Source: an uncultured Bacillaceae bacterium (GTDB lineage Bacteria > Bacillota > Bacilli > Bacillales > Caldibacillaceae). From it: a stretch of 7,419 nucleotides of DNA. Both the position numbers and the translations under genes were made by a program. The DNA is taken from assembly GCA_937951955.1 (NCBI GenBank), contig CALGAD010000019.1, forward strand, positions 1 through 7,419. Direction: 5' to 3'. The notes under the pieces are model-generated. The model worked only from the letters and a program-made list of their open reading frames with translations, searched no databases and was not told where the DNA came from. This document shows, in pieces, positions 1 to 6,690 of this stretch (positions are counted from its first letter, which is position 1; each line of letters begins with the position of its first letter).

Positions 1-1
1 C

Positions 2-979
2 CACTTTTTTACCGATAGTGGAGAAATACCGGCTGTAGATAAAGTCAACCTCCAAATACATAAAGGAGAAATTGTAGGTGTCGTAGGAGAATCCGGCTGC
101 GGTAAAAGTGTTACATCGTTATCCATCATGAGACTTATTCCCAGTCCCCCAGGGAAGATTGTCGGTGGCGAAATTAATTTTAAAGGAGAAGATTTAACGA
201 AGGCTTCAGAGAAAAGGATGAAGAAAATCCGCGGAAAAGAGATTTCGATGATTTTTCAGGAGCCAATGACATCATTAAATCCGTTATTTACCATCGGCAA
301 TCAAATGAGTGAGGCTTTTCGCCTGCATCAAAAAATATCAAAAAAGGAAGCATTAAAAAGATCGATTGACATGCTGAAACAAGTCGGCATTCCACGGGCA
401 GAATCTATCGTCCATGAATATCCCCATCAGCTATCAGGAGGAATGCGCCAGCGGGTCATGATTGCGATGGCCATGTCTGGGGATCCGGAAATATTGATTG
501 CAGACGAACCTACTACCGCATTGGATGTAACGATACAGGCGCAAATATTAGACTTAATGCGTAAGCTGAATAAAGAAAAAAATACAGCTATTCTATTAAT
601 CACCCATGATTTAGGTGTTGTTGCCGAAATTTGCGACAGAGTAGTAGTTATGTACTCCGGACAAGTAGTAGAAGAAGGATCGACGAGAGAAATATTAAAG
701 GATCCAAAACACCCTTATACGCAAGGGCTGATTAAGTCGTTGCCGAAACTGAGAGAAAAACAACAGCGTCTATATTCCATCCCGGGTACGGTACCGAAGC
801 CGAAGCTTGGCCGGGTCGGATGCCGGTTTGCGAAAAGATGCGAATTTGCTTTTGACCGCTGTTTTCAAGCAGATCCAGAACTAATTTCACTAGGAAATAA
901 CCGTAAAAGCCGATGCTTTTTATACGAAGAAAAGGAAAGCGGGGTGGAGAGCGATGTCAACTCCACTATTAGAAGTTAA
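2..979 (+). CDS. dppD: Di/oligopeptide ABC transporter ATP-binding protein DppD/OppD type (5' partial)
   Basis: One of two cytoplasmic ATPases that power a peptide importer. The open frame runs from base 2 without a start codon, so the first ATG at 128 is internal: Walker A (GESGCGKS, visible residues 29-36) lies before it. About 10-15 N-terminal residues are probably missing. The following motifs are visible in order: Q-loop in IFQEP (Q86), signature LSGGM (144-148), Walker B ILIADEP (164-170) and switch His in LITHD (H202). The C-terminal oligopeptide-transporter extension (HPYTQGL onward) has four cysteines spaced C-x5-C-x6-C-x17-C (274, 280, 287, 305), the pattern linked to a 4Fe-4S cluster in this family. 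The end overlaps the start of dppF by 26 bases, which suggests coupled translation. The D-F-A-B-C order matches B. subtilis appDFABC, so appD is an equally valid name. The operon promoter lies outside the window. Confidence 0.95.
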   Translation, partial: HFFTDSGEIPAVDKVNLQIHKGEIVGVVGESGCGKSVTSLSIMRLIPSPPGKIVGGEINFKGEDLTKASEKRMKKIRGKEISMIFQEPMTSLNPLFTIGNQMSEAFRLHQKISKKEALKRSIDMLKQVGIPRAESIVHEYPHQLSGGMRQRVMIAMAMSGDPEILIADEPTTALDVTIQAQILDLMRKLNKEKNTAILLITHDLGVVAEICDRVVVMYSGQVVEEGSTREILKDPKHPYTQGLIKSLPKLREKQQRLYSIPGTVPKPKLGRVGCRFAKRCEFAFDRCFQADPELISLGNNRKSRCFLYEEKESGVESDVNSTIRS

Positions 980-1931
980 CGGACTAAAGAAATACTTCCC
1001 CATCCGCAGTGGTGTTTTTGGAAGAAAAACAGGGGAAGTAAAAGCTGTTGATGATGTATCGTTCTCCGTTATGCCTGGAGAAATATTAGGCATTGTTGGA
1101 GAATCCGGCTGCGGCAAGTCGACGACAGGGAAGTCGATTTTGCGTCTTATTGAACCAACCGACGGAGAAGTGAAGTTTGAAAACCGTAACATCCTCGAAC
1201 TATCTAATGAGGAAATGCGGAAATTAAGAAAAGATATGCAAATTATCTTTCAGGACCCGTATGCGTCGTTAAACCCGCGGCACACCGTAGAAAAAATTAT
1301 TAGCGAACCGCTCCTCGTTCACGGAATGAAAAATTCGAAGGAACGGAAAGAGCGGGTGCGGGAATTATTGGAAGTTGTCGGTTTAAGCGGGTATCATGCG
1401 ACAAGATATCCCCACCAGTTCAGCGGGGGACAACGGCAGCGAATTGGCATTGCCCGGGCCTTGGCAAACAATCCAAAGCTTATTATTTGCGATGAACCGG
1501 TATCCGCATTGGACGTATCGGTACAAGCGCAAATACTCAATTTAATGGAAGAACTGCGGGAACAATTTAATCTCACATACATTTTTATTGCCCACGATTT
1601 AAGCGTGGTAAAGCATATTAGCGACCGGGTAGGAGTCATGTATTTAGGCAGAATGGTAGAACTGACAACGAAGGAAAAGCTCTACGAAGATCCAAAACAT
1701 CCATATACGAAAGCACTCCTGTCTGCGGTTCCCGAACCGGATCCGGATATTAAAAAAGAAAGGATTATCCTTAAGGGGGATGTGCCGAATCCGCAAAATC
1801 CTCCAACAGGCTGTGCCTTTCATACCCGGTGTCCGTTGGCAATGGATATCTGTAAAGAAATAAGACCGGAATTTGCTCCGGTGGAAGATCATCATTTTGT
1901 TGCTTGTCATCTCTACAATGACAAGCAATGA
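954..1931 (+). CDS. dppF: Di/oligopeptide ABC transporter ATP-binding protein DppF/OppF type
   Basis: Second cytoplasmic ATPase of the importer, expected to pair with DppD and couple ATP hydrolysis to the B/C permeases. At 325 residues it has normal family length. Motifs: the N-terminal KKYFPI...VKAVDDVSF typical of OppF/DppF, Walker A GESGCGKST (49-57), Q-loop Q100 in IFQDP, signature FSGGQ (156-160), Walker B LIICDEP (176-182) and switch H214 in IAHD. The C-terminal extension carries cysteines 287, 293, 300 and 318, with exactly the C-x5-C-x6-C-x17-C spacing seen in the upstream DppD. The ATG at 954 is preceded by a GGGGTGGAG purine stretch inside the end of dppD, supporting this start and translational coupling. 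The next gene follows after 29 bases. It could also be called appF from the gene order. Confidence 0.96.
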   Translation: MSTPLLEVNGLKKYFPIRSGVFGRKTGEVKAVDDVSFSVMPGEILGIVGESGCGKSTTGKSILRLIEPTDGEVKFENRNILELSNEEMRKLRKDMQIIFQDPYASLNPRHTVEKIISEPLLVHGMKNSKERKERVRELLEVVGLSGYHATRYPHQFSGGQRQRIGIARALANNPKLIICDEPVSALDVSVQAQILNLMEELREQFNLTYIFIAHDLSVVKHISDRVGVMYLGRMVELTTKEKLYEDPKHPYTKALLSAVPEPDPDIKKERIILKGDVPNPQNPPTGCAFHTRCPLAMDICKEIRPEFAPVEDHHFVACHLYNDKQ

Positions 1932-1945
1932 AATAGAAAAAACTT

Positions 1946-1953
1946 AAAGGAGG
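1946..1953 (+). promoter_or_regulatory. Strong ribosome binding site of the substrate-binding protein gene
   Basis: AAAGGAGG sits 7 bases before the ATG at 1961. It is the closest match to the Shine-Dalgarno consensus in the operon. This fits the usual need for far more binding protein than membrane or ATPase subunits, and it fixes the start codon. Confidence 0.85.
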
Positions 1954-1960
1954 AAAATCA

Positions 1961-3637
1961 ATGAAGCTGAAATCAAGTTGGCTGCTCCTGCTTCTCGTCT
2001 CCTTCGTGCTCTTTTTAGCAGCATGCAGCGGGGATGGAGGGCAAAAAACGGATAAAGGAGCAACCGACGATACGGAAAGTACTGAAGAATCCAGTGAGGG
2101 AGCAGATGAAAGCGCTTCTGGAGAGAAGGTGCTCATCTTTGCCCGAGGCGGCGACTCGGAAAGTCTGGATCCGGGCAGTACAACCGATGGGGAGTCATCC
2201 CGGGTAACGAGACAGATTTTAGAAGGATTGCTGGAATTTGATAAAGAATCCTTCGAGCTCAAGCCTGCATTGGCAAAGGACTGGGAAGTATCCGATGATG
2301 GATTAACCTATACCTTCTATTTGGAAGAAGGGGTTACGTTCCATGACGGTACACCGTTCAATGCCGAAGCTGTAAAAATTAACTTTGAACGCTGGGCAGA
2401 TCCAGAACATGAATATGCTTTTGCCGATGATGGCTTTGTATATTCCATGTATGGAACGATGTTCGGCGGATATAAAGGTGACGAAGGCCATGTCATCGAA
2501 GAAATTAACGTTATCAATGATTATGAAATAGAATTTAAGTTAAGCCAGCCGTTAGGATATTTCTTACAAAACCTCGGTATGAGCTATTTTGCTATTACTT
2601 CTCCAGCAGCATTGGAGGAATATGGACCAGACATTAGCGAACATCCAGTAGGAACCGGACCGTTTAAATTTGTCAGCTGGACAAAGAACGATTCCATTGT
2701 ACTGGAAAAGTTTGAAGATTACCGTGTAGAAGGATTGCCAAAATTGGATAAAGTTATTTTCCAAGTCATTCCTGATCCATCTGCGAGATTAATTGCTCTC
2801 CGAAGCGGAGAAGTGGATATTATGGATGACCTGAATCCGGACGATGCAGCAGTAGTTGAAGGTGAAGATGGATTAACATTATTGACTCGTGCTGAAAACA
2901 ACTTCGGTTATGTCGGCATGAATACCGAAAAACCGCCTCTAGATAAGAAAGAAGTACGTCAGGCTATTCGTTATGCAATCGATAAACAAGCGATTGCCGA
3001 CGCGTTATACGCAGGATATGCAACGACATCGAAAAACCCATTACCGCCAGTTTACTTAGGCTATAACGATGATGTAGAGGATTATGAATATAATCCGGAA
3101 AAGGCAAAAGAATTATTAGCCGAAGCAGGTTATCCTGATGGGTTTGATATTGAGCTCGTCATGTCGCCGACATCGAGACCGTACATGCCAGACCCGAAAA
3201 CCGTAGCTGAAATTGTCCAAAATAACTTGGCGGAAATTGGCATTAACGTAACAATCTCTAGCCATGAGTGGGCTCCATACTTAGAGCTGACCCAAAATGG
3301 AGAAACGGAATTGTTTATCCTTGGCTGGTCTGGTACCAACGGGGATCCGGACTATTTCTTGAGCAGTTTGCTTCATAGTTCGAACAAAGGCAGCAGCAAT
3401 TATACGTACTATGAAAACCCTGAAGTGGACGATCTGCTGGACCGGGCAAAACGGGCAGTAGATCAGGATGAACGTGCCGATTTATATAGTCAAGCACTGG
3501 AAATCATCAACGAAGACTCGCCAATGGTAACATTAGTGCATTCTACCCCTGTATTGGCTATATCGGATAATGTAATTAATTACGTGCCGCATCCTTCCAC
3601 AAGTGAATCTTTAGCTGAAGTAGATTTTGCGAACTAA
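1961..3637 (+). CDS. dppA: Peptide ABC transporter substrate-binding lipoprotein (SBP family 5, DppA-like)
   Basis: Extracellular, membrane-anchored receptor that delivers peptides to the permease. The signal peptide is KLKSS, then a hydrophobic stretch, then lipobox LAAC with lipidated Cys22. Residues 23-55 are an acidic Ser/Thr/Glu-rich linker, probably disordered. The family-5 fold follows: KPALAKDWEVSDDGLTYTF (101-119), GVTFHDGTPF (124-133), HPVGTGPFKF (228-237) and PEKAKELLAEAGYPDGF (379-395). Segments such as KNPLPPVYLGYNDDVEDY (358-375) and GWSGTNGDPDYF (455-466) resemble E. coli DppA closely, and Arg406 in SRPY aligns with the DppA arginine that binds the peptide carboxylate (Arg355). 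Thr459 replaces the DppA Asp408 that binds the peptide amino group. Those alignments are from memory. The length of 558 is slightly long for the family because of the linker. The substrate is unproven: dipeptide, longer peptide or another small ligand. Confidence 0.94.
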   Translation: MKLKSSWLLLLLVSFVLFLAACSGDGGQKTDKGATDDTESTEESSEGADESASGEKVLIFARGGDSESLDPGSTTDGESSRVTRQILEGLLEFDKESFELKPALAKDWEVSDDGLTYTFYLEEGVTFHDGTPFNAEAVKINFERWADPEHEYAFADDGFVYSMYGTMFGGYKGDEGHVIEEINVINDYEIEFKLSQPLGYFLQNLGMSYFAITSPAALEEYGPDISEHPVGTGPFKFVSWTKNDSIVLEKFEDYRVEGLPKLDKVIFQVIPDPSARLIALRSGEVDIMDDLNPDDAAVVEGEDGLTLLTRAENNFGYVGMNTEKPPLDKKEVRQAIRYAIDKQAIADALYAGYATTSKNPLPPVYLGYNDDVEDYEYNPEKAKELLAEAGYPDGFDIELVMSPTSRPYMPDPKTVAEIVQNNLAEIGINVTISSHEWAPYLELTQNGETELFILGWSGTNGDPDYFLSSLLHSSNKGSSNYTYYENPEVDDLLDRAKRAVDQDERADLYSQALEIINEDSPMVTLVHSTPVLAISDNVINYVPHPSTSESLAEVDFAN

Positions 3638-3644
3638 TTGGCTA

Positions 3645-3669
3645 GGGTAGCAGTTACATGCTGCTACCC
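3645..3669 (+). terminator. Intercistronic hairpin between the binding-protein and permease genes
   Basis: A perfect 9-bp, GC-rich stem (GGGTAGCAG / CTGCTACCC) with a 7-base loop starts 7 bases after the dppA stop. The following CTCCTTTCATT is only a weak T tract, so it is more likely a partial terminator or an mRNA-stabilising 3' hairpin than a full stop. Such hairpins are known after binding-protein genes and let this protein be made in excess over the permeases. The activity is inferred. Confidence 0.65.
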
Positions 3670-3716
3670 CTCCTTTCATTATATAGGGCAGTTGCATAAA
3701 GAATAGAGGTGAGTAC

Positions 3717-4718
3717 ATGTTTGCTTATGTGATGCGACGATTACTGATGCTTATACCTGTCTTATTCGGAATGACACTGATTACGTTTTCCATCGTCCAT
3801 CTGATTCCCGGAAATCCTGCTAAAGTCATCCTAGGGGAAGGGGCTCCAGCCCAAGCGATTGCCGACTTGGAAGAACGAATGGGGTTAAATGAACCACTTT
3901 ATGTCCAATACGGAAATTACATTATGGGATTATTGCAAGGAGATTTAGGTACGTCATTAAAATCCAAGGGAGAAATTGCCCAGGAAATTTGGCCCCATCT
4001 CGCTGCAACGATGGAATTAACTTTTTTTGCCATGCTCTTTGCTGTTATTATTGGGGTCAACGCGGGAATTATCAGCGCATGGAAACAAAACTCCTGGTTT
4101 GATTTTCTTGCCATGGTATTCGCCCTGATTGGTGTATCGATGCCGGTTTTCTGGCTGGCTCTCATGGAACAGTGGATCTTTGCCCAGGAACTTGGCTGGC
4201 TTCCGGCCTATGGAAGACAGGACAGCAGGGACCCGATAGCGGAGATAACCGGCTTTTACGTCTTAGACTCACTCATCCATTTAGATTTTGAACGGACGAT
4301 AACGATTCTAAAACATCTAGTCTTGCCTAGCATTGCGTTAGGGACGATACCGATGGCGATTATCGCCCGGATGACCCGTTCCAGCATGCTGGAAGTGATG
4401 AAATCCGATTACATCCGTACCGTCCGGGCAAAAGGGGGAGGACAATTCCTCGTCATTTACAAACACGCATTAAAAAATGCTACTATTCCAGTTTTAACGG
4501 TCATCGGTCTGCAGACGGGGGTACTCTTAGGGGGAGCCATTTTAACGGAGACGATTTTCAGCTGGCCGGGAATCGGCAGATATGTATATGAAGCCATCTC
4601 CTTCCGGGATTATCCAGTGATTCAATCCGGGATTCTCGTCATTGCATTTATGTTTGTCATTATCAATCTCATTGTTGACATTCTATACAAAAAAATTGAT
4701 CCAAGGATTAAGTATTAG
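3717..4718 (+). CDS. dppB: Peptide ABC transporter permease DppB/AppB type
   Basis: Integral membrane subunit forming half of the translocation channel. It starts MFAYVMRRLLMLIPVLFGMTLITF, the usual DppB opening with helix 1 at about 10-30. A periplasmic-side segment with PGNPA (31-35) and GDLGTS (75-80) follows. Further helices lie at about 99-121, 129-156, 200-218, 256-279 and 302-324, and the protein ends DPRIKY. The cytoplasmic EAA loop that contacts the ATPases is visible at about 226-252 (EVMKSDYIRTVRAKG...). The loop at 166-199, including ITGFYVLDSL, makes it longer (333 residues) than minimal DppB proteins; I recall similar loops in Bacillus homologues. Glu151 within the third hydrophobic segment (LALMEQWIFA) is a slight oddity. 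The SD is GAGGTG five bases before ATG 3717. The next gene starts 11 bases after the stop. Confidence 0.95.
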   Translation: MFAYVMRRLLMLIPVLFGMTLITFSIVHLIPGNPAKVILGEGAPAQAIADLEERMGLNEPLYVQYGNYIMGLLQGDLGTSLKSKGEIAQEIWPHLAATMELTFFAMLFAVIIGVNAGIISAWKQNSWFDFLAMVFALIGVSMPVFWLALMEQWIFAQELGWLPAYGRQDSRDPIAEITGFYVLDSLIHLDFERTITILKHLVLPSIALGTIPMAIIARMTRSSMLEVMKSDYIRTVRAKGGGQFLVIYKHALKNATIPVLTVIGLQTGVLLGGAILTETIFSWPGIGRYVYEAISFRDYPVIQSGILVIAFMFVIINLIVDILYKKIDPRIKY

Positions 4719-4724
4719 GGGGGG
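4718..4724 (+). promoter_or_regulatory. G7 tract serving as the dppC ribosome binding site
   Basis: Seven consecutive G residues begin with the last base of the dppB TAG stop and end 5 bases before the dppC ATG at 4730. No AGGAGG-type SD is present in the 11-base gap, so this G run is the only candidate. It could pair with the anti-SD CCUCC using a G-U pair. Runs of this kind change length easily, which would alter the spacing. Confidence 0.5.
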
Positions 4725-4729
4725 TACGG

Positions 4730-5659
4730 ATGAAACTGGAAGAAACGAATAATCAATTTCAAGAACAAAACCTTCCCCCGCATGACGACAATGTCATGGA
4801 TGAAGAAGAAACGGAAGCTGTTTCTCCCTGGCGTGATGGTTGGAAACAATTGCGGAAAAACCGGCTCGCGATTATTGGCTTTGCGATTATATTATTTTTT
4901 ATTCTCGTTGCTATCTTTGCGCCATTGTTCACTTCTTATTCCTATGATCAGCAAAATTTGGCGGACCGGCTGCACCCGCCGTCGAAAGAATATTTGCTCG
5001 GAGCAGATCATTTAGGAAGGGATATTTTCACGCGAATTGCCTATGGAGCGAGGGTCTCCCTGCAAGTTGGCTTTTTCGCCGTCACAGGTGCGCTCGTTTT
5101 CGGTTCCTTGCTCGGTATTCTTGCCGGCTATTTTGGCCGCTGGATCGATATGCTCATTTCTCGGATTTTTGACATTATGCTAGCCTTTCCGAGTATTTTG
5201 CTTGCTATTGCTATTGTGGCTATACTTGGCCCATCATTGGAAAATGCGCTGCTCGCCATTGCGGTCGTCAATATTCCAATATTTGGGCGGCTCGTCCGTT
5301 CCCGGGTGATTAGTTTGCGGGAAGAGGAATTTATTATGGCGGCAAAAGCTCAAGGGATGAAAAGCGGCCGGGTTATTCTCCATCATATTTTGCCGAACAG
5401 TGTCGCGCCGATTATCGTTCAGGCAACTTTAAGTTTCGGTACAGCAATTTTGGAAGCTGCAGCCCTCGGATTCCTCGGTCTCGGAGCCCAGCCGCCAACT
5501 CCGGAATGGGGGCAAATGCTGGCGGATTCGAGGGAATTCATCCAATTGGCCCCATGGACGATGCTGGCACCGGGATTGTCAATAATGCTTGTCGTTTTAG
5601 GATTTAACTTAATTGGTGATGGATTGCGGGATGCATTAGACCCGAGAATGAAAAACTAA
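4730..5659 (+). CDS. dppC: Peptide ABC transporter permease DppC/AppC type
   Basis: Second channel-forming membrane subunit, partner of DppB; 309 residues, normal for the family. An acidic hydrophilic N-terminal tail (1-33) precedes the typical WRDGWKQLRKNRLAIIG entry and helix 1 (about 46-66). The OppC/DppC hallmark LLGADHLGRDIFTRIAYGARVSL spans 89-111. Further helices lie at about 113-134, 150-168, 172-186, 228-250 and 279-297, and the C-terminus is GDGLRDALDPRMKN. The EAA loop for ATPase contact is at about 199-225 (EEEFIMAAKAQGM...). I chose ATG 4730. ATG 4796 (Met23) is a possible internal start but lacks an SD. The gene ends two bases before the terminator hairpin, so it is the last gene of the operon. 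Confidence 0.96.
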   Translation: MKLEETNNQFQEQNLPPHDDNVMDEEETEAVSPWRDGWKQLRKNRLAIIGFAIILFFILVAIFAPLFTSYSYDQQNLADRLHPPSKEYLLGADHLGRDIFTRIAYGARVSLQVGFFAVTGALVFGSLLGILAGYFGRWIDMLISRIFDIMLAFPSILLAIAIVAILGPSLENALLAIAVVNIPIFGRLVRSRVISLREEEFIMAAKAQGMKSGRVILHHILPNSVAPIIVQATLSFGTAILEAAALGFLGLGAQPPTPEWGQMLADSREFIQLAPWTMLAPGLSIMLVVLGFNLIGDGLRDALDPRMKN

Positions 5660-5661
5660 TG

Positions 5662-5697
5662 AAAAGGAGGGACTCAAAAGCGGAGCACCTCCTTTTT
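5662..5697. terminator. Terminator at the convergent end of the peptide operon and shikimate kinase gene
   Basis: AAAAGGAGG (5662-5670) pairs perfectly with CCTCCTTTT (5688-5696), and an inner CTC/GAG pairing (5673-5675 with 5683-5685) extends the hairpin. On the + strand the stem runs into TTTTTCTC, giving an intrinsic terminator right after dppC. On the - strand the same hairpin lies immediately beyond the shikimate kinase stop, so it may work in both directions, although the T tract on that side is interrupted. Confidence 0.82.
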
Positions 5698-5698
5698 C

Positions 5699-6209
5699 TC
5701 AAAGCTGGATTTTTTGCACAATTTCCTCGGTCACTTCATCTACCGACTTTCGGTCCGTATCAATTTTTAAATGATGGTCGTTGTAAATCTTTTGTCTGAA
5801 ACGGAATAATTCTCCGGTTTCTTTCAGTGTTTTCCCTTGCAGCACTGGCCTTGTACTAATCAGACGCGGAATTCGTTCCTTCCATATTTCCCAAGAAATA
5901 TCGAGAAAAATGACGAAACATTTCTCCAATGTAATTTTCTTGACTTCTTCGTGCAGGAAGGTCCCGCCGCCAAAAGACAGAACCTTTCCGGAATGCTGGC
6001 AATATCTTTCAATCACTTCTTTTTCTTTTTTTCCGGAAAGTTTTTTCCCCATAAGTTTTGAAAATTTCCGTTGGCGGCATGCCGAATTCTTTTTCAATAA
6101 CCTCGTCAATATCGATGAATTCTCGGTTGAGATGTGCTGCCAGTTTTTTGCCGACTGACGTTTTTCCGGTTCCCATAAAACCGATAAGGACGATATTTTT
6201 ATCATGCAT
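5699..6209 (-). pseudogene. aroK: Shikimate kinase, interrupted by a one-base frameshift at an A7 run
   Basis: Shikimate kinase phosphorylates shikimate with ATP on the route to chorismate and aromatic amino acids. The start is ATG 6209, with AAAGGA about 10 bases upstream. The first frame gives MHDKNIVLIGFMGTGKTSVG with the Walker A P-loop (9-20), DID (33-35) with the shikimate-binding Asp35, and EKTFR with Arg59. It then runs out of family sequence at the A7 run (6032-6026) and stops at TGA 6011-6009 after 66 residues. A second frame then continues the family: KEKEVIERYCQHSGKVLSFGGG (FGGG shikimate-site motif), CFVIFLDISWEIW, LID-type STRPVL, and FRQKIY...IDTD, to TGA at 5701-5699. Removing one A from the run joins both parts into about 169 residues, the normal length. 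Causes could be true decay, a sequencing homopolymer error, or slippage. B. subtilis calls its homologue aroI or aroK. Confidence 0.88.
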
Positions 6210-6250
6210 ATGTATACAATCCTTTCCATTCCTGAATTAAATTATTGAAA

Positions 6251-6278
6251 ATTATAAAATTTTAATGGTGTTTGTTAT
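6251..6278 (-). promoter_or_regulatory. Putative sigma-A promoter of the shikimate kinase gene
   Basis: Reading the - strand, a perfect TATAAT -10 box occupies 6256-6251, about 41 bases before the ATG at 6209. With a 16-base spacer the -35 would be ATAACA (6278-6273), only 4 of 6 to consensus. The region 6230-6310 is very AT-rich, so chance matches are easy. Only the -10 is convincing. Confidence 0.4.
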
Positions 6279-6350
6279 AAAATAATATAAACTGTAATTA
6301 TAACAAAGGAAAGATGCCGTCGATGGAAAAAAATTGGTTGGAACGTTGCA

Positions 6351-6686
6351 ATGAATCTTTTTCCATTTATTATTTACACATTCCTGTTAATCAATGATTA
6401 TTTTCCGGGAACCGTATTTCCCGATTTTCATCTTGAAAAAATAAATTTTGCATTGTTTATTCTTTTGTTATTTATTGGCAGAACGCGAGAAGCCGGTCTT
6501 TCCCATGTTGCTTACGCTGTATGTTTTCATTTTTATATTTTGTTTTTAATCGCAGTTTTCACCTTGGCCGGCGGCGAGTCCCAATCAGGCCTTAGCCTGA
6601 ACAATATCTTTCTCTGGATTGTTTTTGCCGTAAGCCTGTACGGTGTGTACAAAGATTGGAGACGTTTTAAATTATCGAATAGCTAG
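6351..6686 (+). CDS. Small predicted membrane protein of unknown function
   Basis: I do not recognise this family. The 111 residues contain four hydrophobic segments at about 3-18, 31-43, 53-73 and 85-100, with a basic C-terminus (KDWRRFK), so it is probably an inner-membrane protein with both ends on the same side. The charged connector GRTREAG (43-49) follows helix 2. ATG 6351 has only a weak upstream purine stretch (GGTTGGA). A better AAAGGA (6305-6310) precedes ATG 6314 and ATG 6323 in another frame, which reads MPSMEKNWLER... and would join this protein if one T were lost from the T5 run at 6358-6362. The annotated start is therefore uncertain. The gene is divergent from the shikimate kinase gene and convergent with the ASCH gene, whose stop lies only 5 bases away. 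Confidence 0.65.
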   Translation: MNLFPFIIYTFLLINDYFPGTVFPDFHLEKINFALFILLLFIGRTREAGLSHVAYAVCFHFYILFLIAVFTLAGGESQSGLSLNNIFLWIVFAVSLYGVYKDWRRFKLSNS

Positions 6687-6690
6687 CCAT

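Noticed and set aside
1771..2262. 163-residue Ser-rich - strand frame
   Set aside because: It is the reverse shadow of the dppF end and the acidic Ser/Glu linker of dppA; low complexity explains the open frame.
5660..5700. Small gene or attenuator leader after dppC
   Set aside because: The sequence is fully explained by the terminator hairpin and has no open frame of useful length.
6026..6032. Programmed -1 ribosomal frameshift site (A AAA AAA G) in aroK
   Set aside because: The heptamer fits the slippery pattern, but the -1 frame meets TGA within seven codons. The productive frame needs +1 or -2, so the usual mechanism does not work here.
5699..6229. Single 176-residue - strand reading frame starting MERIVYIC
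   Set aside because: Its first 58 or so residues have no family likeness and are the shifted frame of the true AroK N-terminus (MHDKNIVLIGFMGTGKT). Only the later part is genuine, so it is not an independent gene.
5837..6240. Three overlapping + strand reading frames of 60-82 residues
   Set aside because: They lie antisense to the shikimate kinase gene, are Phe/Ser-rich shadows of Lys-rich coding sequence, and have no ribosome binding sites.
6230..6350. Riboswitch or small RNA in the AT-rich divergent intergenic region
   Set aside because: There are no GC-rich conserved stems or terminator-like hairpin, only AT-rich promoter-like sequence.
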